DNA from: Mortierella alpina
Lineage: Eukaryota; Mortierellomycota; Mortierellomycetes; Mortierellales; Mortierellaceae
Assembly: GCA_029449245.1 (NCBI GenBank)
Contig: JANATF010000003.1
Location: 620,001 to 684,000 of the forward strand
Direction: 5' to 3'
DNA length: 64,000 nucleotides
Numbering within the stretch: the stretch's first letter is position 1; every line of letters begins with the position of its first letter. The notes beneath the pieces are model-generated. The model was not told the origin of the DNA, searched no databases, and worked only from the letters and a program-made list of their open reading frames with translations. Below, piece by piece: positions 35,294-46,696 of this stretch. The position numbers and the translations under genes are program-made.

Positions 35294-38200
35294 CTACAAC
35301 AACTCGTGGATGAACACCTTGGCCTTGACGGCATTGGAGAAACCCTCGTTGAATTTGTACCAGATCCTCGTCTTCTTCTTGGGTCTCACCATTCCTCCTG
35401 CTGCTCCCTGTGCATCAAATCCAGTCGTCATTGATCCATCCAAAGATGGTCCTGCCACCTGCGGTTGAACAATCACCCTGCCAAAGAAGTCCACCGCCTC
35501 CCTTCCCAGCTTTTCGCCGTCCACTTCCATCGGAGTGGACAAAGATGCACTCGTCTCTACACTCGCTCCTTTCTTTGAGCCCTCCTTGCTGTTGCTGAAA
35601 AATGATCCCATCTTCGACTCTTTCACTGCCTCTGCGCGACGGACCATCTCCACCTCGATCTATATCGGAAGCGAAAGTTGTCAGCGAGCCGTGTATATCC
35701 AGACAGATCGGTACCTATTTATTTTATTTTGAATAATATTACTTGTATGTAGACTTACCTCCTGTGCAATCAATTGGCGGACAGCATACCGGTTTGTCAG
35801 GACATTCTTCAATCCAATGGTCGAAAAGTCGCCCAGCTTTTCAATCGATCTTTCAAACAGAAAAGAAATCACCTGCTCGTTAGTAAACTCGCACAATCAA
35901 GACAACGGTGCAACCTCTGACTAGATCATTCTAATATTGACAACTTACGGCTCGAGGCGATACAAGAATTGTCCATCCTCCGTCTTTTCCTGCACGAACG
36001 TAAGCTGGAACTGGATCATGATATCGACCAGCCGCTTCAAAACAGCTCGTTCCTCGGGCTTGATCAGCTGCTTGTTGACGGGCCGCATGTGCGGTGAAAG
36101 GATTCGCAGGAACGGTGACAGCAACTCCGTGGCAAAATTGTTCTTTCGGAAATGTCGCTGGGTGTTTGGCGGAAGATTCAAAGTCATGCCCTGCAGAATG
36201 CTCTCGTTTGCTTTGTGTGCGACAAAGGACTATTCATGAAGTGAGTAGACCGAGGGTTAGCGCTTGTGTGAAGCAATTCTGGCAGTTACTATTCATACGC
36301 ATTATCAGTGGAGCTTGCCTCGTAATCTTTCCGAGGATATTCAATCTTTTGTCGCACACTGCCGGCAAAGAACCGATGGAAATTGACGAGCGCGTACGCG
36401 ATATAGCCACCGACTTCGTATTCAAAGTTGGTCGAGACCCTTGCATTGAGCTGGTCATAGAACGCCAACCAATCGCCGCACTCAACGACCTTGCTCATCG
36501 CTACATCGTGGAAGACCATCGAAGGATAGTTCTCAAAGCAGCCTAGTGGAATAAAATATTGGACATTAAAACCTTTGGAGTGGCAATTGGCCACAGTGCG
36601 CGTCTTTCAGATTTTAACCATGAGTGCACGGTGTTACCTTGCACCAATTTGTCATATTCGCCATTGGTGTGGATGAGTGAGACCATTCGACTAACATAAG
36701 TGTTACTATCGTCTATTCAGCAAGGAAGAGTGGCGCATGTCAGTGACACAACTCTATACGCTCAGAGTCATATTCCTTAAATAATACAAAGCGCTAACCT
36801 TTTACAAGGCCTTCGCGGCCTTCCTCCATAACTTTGAGAGCACTCCGTGACTTTCGTGCATATGGTGCCTGGAACAGCTCTTCCCACACCGAAAAGAGGG
36901 ATTTGCTCTGATCCTTTCGTCCGATCGTCGCTTTGGTCAAGGCTTCCATTGTTAACCCCTCTCCAGTGCCATTGCCAGAGCCAGCGCCTATCCTGCCTGT
37001 CGATGATGTCGCTACTGTCGCCTGCATAACGCTCGTCTTGCTCTTGTTTTTGATAAACTGCAACGTATTAAGACATGAACGCATGTCTCCCTCGGTCATC
37101 TCGTAGAGGACCCCGAACGCGCGTGTGTCACTTGGGACCTGCTCAATTTCGCACACCTGTTGTAGGCGATTGACGATCGTGCGGACTGACGGCTTCTTGA
37201 ATTGGTATATTTGAGCAATGACACGCAATGGACGCAATACGGGAGCATACCTTCAGACCGAAAAGACAAGATATCAGTTGCCGTTCAGCTTCGTTACAAG
37301 TGATTCCACAGCTGCAGGCAATACTTACTGGTCATTGCAGATACAGATAATGGGTCGCATCAACGGCTTCTTGGTGAACTTTTTCTTCTTGGACCCACCT
37401 CCTGTCTTTCCCTTGTCCTCAGAGGAAGCAACTTCTACGCTGGCCATATCCACCAGCAACTTGATGAAACTTTGCTCGCCACCGCTAGATGAAACGCCGT
37501 CGATTTCATCAATAATCAGAAGGTTGGGTTTGTCGCTGCCGAGGATGGACTGGTTTTCCAGAGCTGCTTCAATCTTGCCCTTGACCGAGGCTCCTGTTCG
37601 ATCATCACTGGCGTTGACCTCAATGACGTTATAACCAGCTTGCTTGGCAATTACATGTGCCATAGTTGTCTTTCCTAGTCCAGGTGGACCTGTCAGTAGT
37701 AAAACCTTCCGATCGGGACGACCAAGTGGGTCCGGTTTGCGGAACTAAAGCATGAGTGGAAGGATCATGCTGGTTAGCGAATGCGACACTACTTTCTGCA
37801 CGACATACCGACACGTCAGTGTGGCCACTTACGTCCTTAAAGTCCTTGTACTGCTGCTGTTTTTTGTGGTCGGGAGTAAACTTTTTGTACTTTCTCCCAA
37901 ATACGCATTGGTCCCACTCCTTGATCCAACTCAAGACCTCTCGATTAACACGCTATAAATACAAAGAAAGTGACATGAGCACCACATCCTTAATTGGATA
38001 GACCATGCGTCGTAGGGTCACGTCATACCTCATCTCCCATAAGGTCCGTGTATTTTTTGGGACGGTACTTGTCCACCCAGAGCTTCTCGCTGGCGTCTTT
38101 GGTAGCTTCCTCTCCAATACTGACGTCTTCAGGACCTTCATACTCTAGGCGGTTGATGGCAACTTGCTTTTGCAGCCGCAACTCTGCGTCAAGATCATCC

Positions 38201-39786
38201 ATCATCCTGTGAATTGTTGTTGACAGTAGCGGCTTCCTGTTGTTTTCGCCAGAAAGCAATTGCTGCTGCAAAAAGGAATTCTGTCCGCACAAGAGAATAC
38301 GTAATATTAGATGGATCGTCCCCACTTGACATAATTGGCGCAATCTTCACGATCACCATGGCTTGTTACCTTGTTATGATCCACACGCACTTTCTTGGCC
38401 AGATAAAATGTTGTGCCCGAGCTGCTCTTTGCCCTGATGAACGAGCCTGTTTCTGGGGGAAGAGTATAGTCGTGTATAGGGATCTCTGGTGCCCTTGCAT
38501 TCCTGGCAAGAGGTCGTTTTTCAGAACCGCGCGTGGAAGTTCCTCCCGTCAAGGGTTGCTCTAGTCGGGTCTTCTTGCTCGCATCCACTACCCTTTGTAT
38601 CGACGAGTTCCCAATCGCAGATGATTCATCCAGGAACCGGTCCAATTCATCAAGCGTTGTCATGTGTGAGGTGGAGTTGGCTTCAGCAGAGACTGGGTGC
38701 TTTCGCTTATTATGAGAGTCTGAAAGTCCACCATCCCACCGCGCAGCTTGCTGCGAATGTTGCTCCTCCATCTGTTCCAGTTCCTGGGTCTGTAAAAGCA
38801 GGAGTTGCTGCAATCCCATCTCTTCCTCCAGTATGCGTTCATCCTCCAAGATCATATCTTCCAGTAAGGCATCGTGTTGCCTTGCCGACATCTCCAGTAA
38901 CTCGTCTTCCAGCTGACTCGAAGCTGGATCAAGAGAAGAATTTCTGCCATTCATGGGGCTGTTGTACATATTGGTGAGTCGCGCGGCTGCTGAAGAGATG
39001 ATGGTTGTACTGGACGTTCCTGTGTGTGTTGATCTGGTAAACTCTGTCGGGACTGGTGCACCCGATATCGTTCGGTGCTTTTGCGTAATGCTTAGCCGCT
39101 CAAGTCCAAGGTCGTCATGGGAATCACCATCCTGTGGATCTTGCGAGGCTTCAAGAAGCGGTATCCGACGATGGAAGAGTGGCTTCTTGTTCTGGTTCGC
39201 CTCAAAGTCCAGATCTGCATCCGAGCCGAACTCTGCCATAAAATCGTCGCCAAAGAGACCGTCATCATCGTCAACTGCTGCCGTATGTAGCCTTGGGATA
39301 CTATCTGGCAACAGAGTTGTAGTCCCCGCAGTCGCGACTTGGTTTGCTGCCATCACAGTACTGTTGGTGTCGGGTGGTCCAGTCTCGGCCAGTGATGTAG
39401 GAGGTGCCACAAAGCTTTGATCGATTTGGAGCTCCATTTTTTGAGATCCCAGAGGCATCGTCAGCAGCTCATCGTCATTTTCGTCCTCATCCATGTCATC
39501 ATCAGAGTCCATGATCAGTCGAGACCGCCCTCTTGGTTGGTTGCCTTGAGGCCGCGCTGAAGTCGAGGTGGTGCTGCTACTGTTGGTATCTGATCCAGGC
39601 CATAAGTCTGACTCAAGCTCGAGAGTGGACCTTGGCCCGTGGAAGCTCTTGGCCTCCTGTGATGTATTACTGGTTTCTATATTTTTCAACAAAGAAATTG
39701 TAAGAGTTGGCCCTCTCGCATGAGGGCGGATGGCATGAAGGCCCTGTTCAGGACCACGGCGAAGTCAGGTTACCTTGGTTGGTCAT
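35294..39786 (-). CDS. CTF18: CTF18, large subunit of the CTF18-RFC clamp loader
   Basis: Eleven exons: 39786-39774, 39676-38370, 38280-38029, 37952-37833, 37744-37329, 37250-36799, 36712-36638, 36542-36319, 36229-35949, 35849-35759 and 35659-35294, for 1198 residues. An acidic Gln-rich N-terminal half is followed by LWVDKYRPK, Walker A GPPGLGKT, Walker B LLIIDEIDG, then the RFC box region and collar. The C-terminus carries FLYRLEPSIEKL, LIAQEIEVEMVRRAEA and finally YKFNEGFSNAVK, the conserved tail that docks CTF8-DCC1. CTF18-RFC loads PCNA on the leading strand and supports cohesion and checkpoint signalling. Exon 1 codes only four residues. Three of ten donors are GTAAC-, one is GC (GAG|GCAAGC at 36318), and one is GTTAGC; each was the only frame-keeping choice I found. 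Confidence 0.93.
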
Positions 39787-40453
39787 GGCGAGGGTGGGAG
39801 TGAGTATTGTGTTTGCTGAAGGGGATGATGGCGTGACGAAGACCAGGAGCACGGTAGTGTTGAAGTTGGCGTGAAGGCAAGAAGGATGAGGGAGGAGTGT
39901 CGAGGATGAAGACCAACGCACAGTGTGTGATGAGGAGCGACAGCAGCCGAGGAGTGGCGAGAAAGCTCAGCGCGAGATACGCGTTTTCATACAACAACAA
40001 ATGCACGTGATTTAATTTGAGAGTGACTTGCTTGTGCTCACTCCCCCGCGGAAAATAGCTGGAGTGCACTCAAAACGAGCGCGCCCTCTGAGATGTGATC
40101 GATGGCCGAGGAAAACAAAAAAAAGGCGACGAGAAAAAGGGCGAGAGAGACAGCGGGGCTAAACGAGATGGAGAGAAACCTTGTATCCTGTTCTGATCTA
40201 CCTGTCCATTATCTGTTGATGCACGAAAGGGTGCTCTCTTTCGCTCGCTTCGTCTCTCAGCGTTGCTCTCGCACTCTCTTTTTCAATTGCTCAATCTCAC
40301 TCGCACACTCGCCACGCCTGCGTGGAGAAAGTGGGATACATCGTCCGATTCAAACACTCGGGCTTATTCAATGGCGCTTTTACTGAGTACAGGCGCAAAG
40401 ATGAGAGCAGTACGTCGCACGTTTTTTAATATCTCCCTAGGCGACGAAGCACC
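39787..40453. other. Divergent promoter region, CTF18 and small acidic protein gene
   Basis: No gene supported; CT-rich segments on the plus strand at 40200-40320 look like leader or promoter sequence. Confidence 0.5.
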
Positions 40454-40462
40454 TCTATAAAA
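40454..40462 (+). promoter_or_regulatory. TATA box of the small acidic protein gene
   Basis: CTATAAAAG, about 170 bp before the ATG at 40624, followed by a CT-rich leader. Confidence 0.65.
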
Positions 40463-40623
40463 GAACCGAGCACTGTTCATCGTTGCCCACCATCACCACC
40501 ATCATCAACAGCTCCATATTCTTCTTTTTCCATCACCTGTTCCGTTTCTTTCTTATCCCTATCTCTCTTCTCACCCACTCACTTCCTTTTGATACTTTCA
40601 AACGATACCCTTTGAGACTCATC

Positions 40624-40875
40624 ATGCGCGGAGCCTCCTACAATCTTCCCCGTCGTGCGCCCATACCTGAGGAACCCACCACCATCCCTGAATTAGAAGA
40701 GGATCTTTCTGATGATGACGAAGATGATGGCGGGGTGGCACCTAATCCTATTGAGCAACACGCGTTGACCGGTTCCTCTTTATTCTCACCGCCCGCATCG
40801 CCCGCGATAATCGTGCCCATCCATGACATCGATCCGACTCTCGGAGAGAGTATAGACATGGGCATCGTGACCTGA
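40624..40875 (+). CDS. Small acidic protein, 83 aa, family unknown
   Basis: A short basic start (MRGASYNLPRRAPIP) is followed by an acidic run (ELEEDLSDDDEDDG) and a Pro/Ile-rich end. No signal peptide, membrane helix or domain is visible. The gene has a good TATA box, a CT-rich leader and the CTCATC-ATG start context shared with certain genes in this window, which is why I accept it. It could be a small nuclear or cytosolic disordered protein. A longer in-frame start at 40483 would include a hydrophobic leader made of the CT-rich tract and is less likely. Confidence 0.55.
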   Translation: MRGASYNLPRRAPIPEEPTTIPELEEDLSDDDEDDGGVAPNPIEQHALTGSSLFSPPASPAIIVPIHDIDPTLGESIDMGIVT

Positions 40876-42067
40876 CCACCCATGTTGGTCCTCTCGCGCT
40901 GTGACCGATCCAACCAAGCATCTCCCAGCTCAAGTTCTCTTTACAAGTTGGGGTGCTGCCTCTCCTGAACGCGTGGTCACACAGCGCACCTCTGCACCTA
41001 ATTGAACAAACACCCCGCTTCGTTCTCTGGCTACCAGCCGACTGTGGAAATGTCGATCGCTGCACCGCGCGAGAAACTTTGGTCAAAATTTTGATCGCGA
41101 GCTGCTAGGGACGCTGGGATGGGACAAGGTTTCTTTTGCAGCGTTGCACAGAGCCGCCTCCTCGGGCTAATTATTCAAACAGGAAATAAAGAGAGCTATC
41201 GGTTAACAAAATGTGCTTTATGAGTGTGAGGCGTGTGTAACCTGGGAACGAAAGGGCGGATGAGACTCTGATTTCTTCAAGAGGTGCCAGAAGGTCGGCC
41301 AAGCAGGACTAGTACAAGGAAGGATGCATGAACACGCACAGATCAGAGAGGGGCTAGAAGGATGCATGAACACGGCACAGATCAAGGAGGAGATAGATGG
41401 AAAATAAAATACTCTAGCCTGGATAGGGGAACATCGCAATGCATCCAGCCTAATTTTCAATTGCTCGCAACATCGCTCGCGGCTGTGTTACCTTGCCTGC
41501 ATGTCCAGGACTTTCACAACACGCGTCTCTGTCCAGAAAAGAAAAGAGAGGGACTGCAGTCAACTGAGAAGTCCACAGGTAAACATATGCGCTCTTGCCG
41601 AGACGCCATTTCGCCGCGCAAGGCTTTCTTCAATTCTTTTGATGTGGGTCAAAAAAAACCCCCTACCGTTCGCAACTAACTGCGTTCGGTCTTCAGGTGG
41701 TGGGTCATCGCGTGCTATCGTACAGCCCAACCCATAGAACGAGCAACCATGTAGCGTCTCGGCCTCAAAAAGGACAAGAAGTCTCTGTAGACGCATGATG
41801 GGTCGTACTGTATAACTTTGGTTGTATTCGAATGTTAGCGTTGTCTAGAGTGAGAAACACCTGAAAGAGCTATCCACAATTGAGCATCACCACGCGTCAT
41901 TTCCAAAGCGTGTTAGTCCTTACACAAGGATGGTTTCTCTTTAACCATGCAGAATTCATGAAGAGCCACTCATTTTGTTGCCCGATCAGATGCATCCCTC
42001 CTCCTTGCCCTTAAAAACTGCTTTGTTAGACACACGTACGACGCTACTTCATTACTCTTTGCACACC
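40876..42067. other. Intergenic region before the secreted-protein cluster
   Basis: No gene supported. It holds an imperfect 38-bp-period tandem duplication (41321-41390) and otherwise unremarkable sequence. Confidence 0.5.
41321..41390. repeat. Imperfect tandem duplication, period about 38 bp
   Basis: AGGATGCATGAACACG-CACAGATCA occurs at 41321 and again at 41359 with small indels. No gene is affected. Confidence 0.75.
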
Positions 42068-42766
42068 ATGTTCATCACATTAACCAGTGTTATCTTCTCT
42101 CACGCTGCCATTCTTCTTTTAACCTCATCGATTTTACGCGCTTATCCTTCAATCAACACAGTGTCCAACAACTTCGATAATGGGTCTCTTTTAGGCTACC
42201 AATTCCAGCAGTGCAAGTCTCGCTGTTCCGATGACCATGGTGTTGACGATTCCGAGTGTAGAAGGAAGCATACACCATCGTCCCGACTCTTCACTGTATG
42301 TAAGAGTGACATTGACGGCAAGCTACGCCACTGTCAGAGCCTATGTAATATAATAATTGAACTACACCAAAATTGTCTCGAGACATGGGACCACCTAAGT
42401 ATCGATCAGTTCAGGTCCTGCGACTTCTCCGCCCATGGCATCGCAGGCTGCACATCGACTTCTTTCACTATTCTCAAGGAATGCAAGTCTCAATGTGAAT
42501 TTCAATCCGAGATGCAGTTCAGAACCGCGTACGATCGCAACGCATGCTACACTCTCGCGCTTGAACCCTTTACCTGGTCAGATCGTGGCTGCGTGGAAGC
42601 AACCCACCCTAACGCGAAGGGTTATTGTCCGTACACATGCATCAAGTCGATCGTGGTCAGTTCTGACTATTGTGAGCGCCCATTCCCAGTTGATCAGTAT
42701 GGCAATCCTGTGGACCATGTCATTAATCAAAGGCTTCATTCGTGCGGCATCGACAGTTCCGGTTAA
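42068..42766 (+). CDS. Secreted Cys-rich protein, family A copy 1 (232 aa)
   Basis: Signal peptide at about residues 1-25 (hydrophobic core ILLLTSSIL, cleavage near RA-YPS). The mature part has 17 cysteines. Shared with the two other A copies are CxxxC near the start, the block SRLFTVCKSDIDGK..C..LC, FRSCD/LKSCD, ECKSQC, CYTLA and FPVDxxGNP near the end. No known domain is recognised; there is no catalytic motif. Single exon. It opens a cluster of at least seven genes or pseudogenes for secreted Cys-rich proteins. Small secreted proteins of this kind in fungi are often effectors, antimicrobial proteins or wall components, but nothing in the sequence decides between these. Confidence 0.75.
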   Translation: MFITLTSVIFSHAAILLLTSSILRAYPSINTVSNNFDNGSLLGYQFQQCKSRCSDDHGVDDSECRRKHTPSSRLFTVCKSDIDGKLRHCQSLCNIIIELHQNCLETWDHLSIDQFRSCDFSAHGIAGCTSTSFTILKECKSQCEFQSEMQFRTAYDRNACYTLALEPFTWSDRGCVEATHPNAKGYCPYTCIKSIVVSSDYCERPFPVDQYGNPVDHVINQRLHSCGIDSSG

Positions 42767-43291
42767 GAACAAAGGAGTTGAGCAAATACCATCAAATTTC
42801 GCCAACACTCGTAGCGCGGCGTCTGTGGCAGAATCATTATCGGAATGCACAGACAAGTCAAAGTTTATAACACCTTTGGAAGCCAAGGGCGAATGGCTAT
42901 AGTTGTCGACTTGTAAATTGCGCAAGTTGTTTGATCAGGATCACATATGATACCTTCTCGTTTTGTACATGGGTCACATCCCCGACCATTTTGCAGTGCT
43001 TTCCACTAATGCCTTTATCTCGTTCAAACGCGATGTCCGGGTCCCATATCTCTTTTGCACTTGAGTTACATTGTCGTCCTTTCTGCCCTTATCTCGCTCT
43101 GCGACTGTCCCCTATCGTATTTTGCTCTGACACAATGTGTGTTTCGTTATAAAGGAAACATGGAGCGGCTTGATGGTCTGGAAGACCGTTGGACCTATCG
43201 GAACACATATTCTCGTCACTAACATCCTGTGAATTCTCACACAATCCTCGCCTGTTGGCTGGTGCATTCTTCTTGTTAGTTTTCATCCGAA

Positions 43292-43897
43292 ATGCTCATT
43301 TTCACCATATTTGTGTTTTGGATCTCCTGTATAAGTACTGCCTTCTCAGTGTCGGCAATTTCGACTTATAATACAACAGCCGCACTGAGTGCAATACAAA
43401 CGGCTGTAACCCATGACCCGACCTGCATTGGTAACTGCCAGGAGGTGTACAGCCAAGATATGATGCGAGGGGAGGAACGGTACAAATCAAATGCGCGCTA
43501 CCTTCAGGCCTACAAACACTCCGCCCAAGCGGAGAGAGCTCACTGTAGAGAGGACTGTGTCAAGCAATTGCGAGCATGCATCAAGGATAACCGCAACTTC
43601 CTGCAACACGAACTCGATCAATGTGGCTCTGACCCGTATCTAGATATCGTTCTTTGTTTGGAGTCCATCCTTCTTCTCATGAAGGGACTCGTGTCCCATT
43701 GTTTCGAGGAGCATGCTCCCTCGCTCCCTCCTGACCGCCGTCATTCAAGATGCCCAGATGCAGAGAAGAATTACGAAGAGGACGTGGCCAGTTGCAAGTT
43801 GGTCGTCGCGAGGCCTGCAAGGTATATCTGTAGGATGGAGTACATTTTAGCCTTTGCCGTAGAGTGCCAGATCGCTCGCCTCGATAATGACCTCTGA
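43292..43897 (+). CDS. Secreted Cys-rich protein, family B copy 1 (201 aa)
   Basis: Signal peptide MLIFTIFVFWISCISTAFSV, Thr/Ala-rich linker, then a domain with 12 cysteines. Key shared blocks with copies B2 and B3 are TCIGNCQEVYSQDM, RYKSNARYLQAYKHS, HCREDCVKQLRAC, and near the end YICRMEYILAFAVEC. The RYLxAxKxS...C..DC segment also resembles family A (SRFLAACKNS...C..NC), so the families are probably old paralogues. Single exon. About 100 bp before and after the gene is also similar between B copies, so duplication involved whole gene units. Function unknown. Confidence 0.75.
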   Translation: MLIFTIFVFWISCISTAFSVSAISTYNTTAALSAIQTAVTHDPTCIGNCQEVYSQDMMRGEERYKSNARYLQAYKHSAQAERAHCREDCVKQLRACIKDNRNFLQHELDQCGSDPYLDIVLCLESILLLMKGLVSHCFEEHAPSLPPDRRHSRCPDAEKNYEEDVASCKLVVARPARYICRMEYILAFAVECQIARLDNDL

Positions 43898-44511
43898 CCG
43901 CGATGCAAGATATTGCTCTGGAAATACGGCGCCTAATGACCCAGGTGTCCTTAGCATGCAGTGCAGAGTGACAGAGCGAGAACGAGATGAAAATAAAAGA
44001 AATGGTAATCCTCCGTATACAGGTACTGCCTTATTCTTCATCACAGTTCATATCCGTCCTAAGAGTGACAGACAAATATCATGGGAACTTTCTGTAATAC
44101 AAGCGCCGTCTCCCTTCTCACACGCTCTTCTCAGTAGCAGCAAACTAGGCACTTACTGCCATTAATAAATGATGCGCATTATAATTTCTAATTTCTGGTT
44201 TGCTCATGGCATCAATAGCACCCTCTGCAATGCCTATTTATTTGAATCTAGGTCGCATCATCCCTCCTAGTAATACTTTTCACCAATGAGTTATATCGGT
44301 CAAACACAATTGTCCCTTATCTCATTTTCTCTGCACATGTGTGTTACCAGGCAATTTGTTTTCTGGAAAAAGAACATGGAGCGACTAGACGGTCCGAAAG
44401 ACTGTTCGAACCATCGAAGCAAATGTTCTCAACCTTCCGTCCTGTTCCAAATAAATATACAATCGTCGCTTGTTCGCCGGTGCATCTTTACTTTCCTTAT
44501 TTGCATTCAAC

Positions 44512-45162
44512 ATGATCTACTCCTCCATATTTGTAATTTGGATCTCATGCATAAGTGTTGCCTTTTCAATATCGGCCTTTTCGACTTCTCTTCAGCCCTC
44601 AACTACACTGAAGAGTCTGCAAACATCGAATCATACAACAACCGCACCGAGTACAATGCCAACAGCGATAATCCCTAACAAGACTTGCATGGGCAGCTGC
44701 GAGGAGTTTTACAGCCTAGATATGACCCGAGGGGAGCAACGGTACAAATCAAACTATCGCTTCCTTCAGGCCTACAACCACTCTGCCATAGCGCAGAGAG
44801 CGGACTGCAGAGAGGACTGTGTCAAGCAACTGAAAGCATGCATCGAGAGCGGTCGTAACGCGCTGCCACGCCTATTCCAGCAATGCAGTTATAAGCCATA
44901 TCAAGATATCCCGATGTGTTTGGAGCCCATTCTAAACGATTCTGAGGAACGCGAGTCCCCTTGCTGGGAGGATTATGATGTCAAGCATCCTCCTACCGAT
45001 ACTCATTCCTGCTGCCAGGCCGCAATGAATAAGTACAGGGAGGGCATTGCAAGATGCGACATTGCTAGCTTTTCGTGGTATATATCGGAGTTGTGTAGAA
45101 TGGCATACTTCGAACTCTATGCCGTAGAGTGCAAGGTCCATTGTGTCGATATGTACTCCTGA
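44512..45162 (+). CDS. Secreted Cys-rich protein, family B copy 2 (216 aa)
   Basis: Signal peptide MIYSSIFVIWISCISVAFSI followed by a Thr/Ser-rich spacer longer than in copy 1 and a domain with 14 cysteines, including a CC pair (SCCQAAMNKYREG) missing in copy 1 but kept in the broken copy 3. Shared blocks include TCMGSCEEFYSLDM, DCREDCVKQLKAC and ELCRMAYFELYAVEC. An AAATATA-type TATA site lies near 44452. N-glycosylation sequons occur in the spacer (NHT, NRT when read through). Function unknown; see copy 1. Confidence 0.75.
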   Translation: MIYSSIFVIWISCISVAFSISAFSTSLQPSTTLKSLQTSNHTTTAPSTMPTAIIPNKTCMGSCEEFYSLDMTRGEQRYKSNYRFLQAYNHSAIAQRADCREDCVKQLKACIESGRNALPRLFQQCSYKPYQDIPMCLEPILNDSEERESPCWEDYDVKHPPTDTHSCCQAAMNKYREGIARCDIASFSWYISELCRMAYFELYAVECKVHCVDMYS

Positions 45163-45959
45163 CCACGGTGCAGAATATACGCTCTGGGAGCACGGCACCC
45201 GATACGATCTGGCATGGGTTATGGGGTAGTTAGCATGCAACTCACAAGTCGCCGAGCATGGAGTACGAAACAAAAGCGACAAAGATCCGTTATTTTGTAC
45301 AGGTACTGTCTTATTTTTCATCGTTGTTCATATCCGTGTCTAGAGTGACAGAGACAGTCAACGTCAAGTCTTGCTATAATTCACGCACTGTCTTTATTCT
45401 ACTATCATTCTCTCCACAGTAGTAGCAACCTATCCCCCCTCATTTCGTTAAGGTTGGCCTATTGATACGCTTTCCAAGTGTTGGTTGACTCATGATGTTG
45501 TTGAGATTGAGGACATCAATAACACCCTATGTATCGCTTCCACGACTAGCAGGAACTGCATACGAGCAAGCCTTTTACCAAATTCAATAATTACCGTCGA
45601 AGTACTGCATGTGCTTGGCCTTTGTGATGCGGGCCACCTGGTAATGCTATGAGTCTGCAATAACGACAAGATGTCTGGTCAACATCGTACGTAGAACAAG
45701 ATAAACCTTTCCTTTTCAATCAAGCTATTACCTAGTCCTTCCTAGTACCGTTACTTCGTTCAGACACAGCTGTCCCCTACTCTGAGCACGCGTGTATCCA
45801 GACTATTAGTTTGTGCTGAGAAGAAAAATGTAGATTGTTTTAACAGTCTGAAAGGCACATTCCTCATGTCACCTTCGAATATATATAAGCTAACTAGGCG
45901 TACATTCTCACACCATCCTCGCCAGCTCTCCTTCTCCAGATCCCCAAGTACCAGCCACC

Positions 45960-46567
45960 ATGCCCTTGTCTTCTACACTCGCCTTTTGAGCCACTTGTGC
46001 AAACATCCAATACAACAGAAGCACCGAGTACGACACAAGTATCAGCTACTCACAACCTGACTTGCATCGGCACATGCAATAAAGTGTTTTGGCAAGAAAT
46101 GAGCTTAGAGGCAGAACAGTTCAAACCAAACAGCCGCCTCCTTGTGGTTCACAAGCTCTCTGTCGAGAAGCGGAAAGCAGACTGCGTGGAGGGTTGTCAA
46201 CAGCAAGTGCAAGCGTGCATTACGAATTTCCGCAAGGCACTGCCATACGATCTCGAACAGTGCCGTCATGAGCCCTTGGAGGCTACTTCGAATTGTGTGA
46301 AACCAGTCCTCGATAGTATTGACGAGCGCGAGACCCAGTGTTGGGATGAGTATGATAGGTATTTTGTCCCGCGTTCCCACATCAACCGCCATGCCTGTTG
46401 TCGGATCGCGGCATGCCTGTTGTCGGATCGCGATGACAAAATACAGAGAAGGCAGTGCAAGATGCAAGTTGACCTCTGCGAAGACTGTGCGGGATTTCTG
46501 TAGAACGATGTACCGTGAACTCTATGTCTTGGAATGCGAAGTGCGTTGCTCCAGTGAATATCCCTGA
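45960..46567 (+). pseudogene. Secreted Cys-rich protein, family B copy 3, broken
   Basis: A TATA site (TATATATAAG, 45879-45888) and an ATG at 45960 in the expected place are present, but the reading frame from this ATG stops after nine codons. Family B similarity resumes in another frame at about 46000 (TCIGTCNKVFWQEM, DCVEGCQQQVQAC) and runs to 46389. A 22-bp tandem duplication at 46390-46433 then shifts the frame; the continuation (RIAMTKYREG, FCRTMYRELYVLEC) is in the next frame and ends at 46567. So there are two lesions: a lost or shifted signal-peptide part and the duplication. The body is otherwise close to copy 2, which suggests recent loss. A spliced N-terminus cannot be excluded, but would not mend the duplication. 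Confidence 0.75.
46390..46433. repeat. 22-bp tandem duplication inside family B copy 3
   Basis: CATGCCTGTTGTCGGATCGC begins at 46390 and again at 46412. The units differ at only the last base (G versus A). The offset of 22 bp is not a multiple of three and causes the frameshift. Confidence 0.92.
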
Positions 46568-46672
46568 CCACAACCACGACTACGACCGCGACTACGGCGC
46601 AAGATATTGGGATATATAGCGCCTAATTGGTTTCGGCTTGTGAGCAATTAGCAATCCGAGCAGGCAGTGCGG

Positions 46673-46696
46673 AGGTATATAGGTATATAGGTATAT
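46673..46696. repeat. Three AGGTATAT units
   Basis: Three perfect head-to-tail 8-bp units just after the broken family B copy. Confidence 0.85.

Noticed and set aside
36790-36800. GTAAAA as donor of CTF18 intron 6
   Set aside because: No acceptor keeps frame from it without a stop; GTTAGC seven bases further does.
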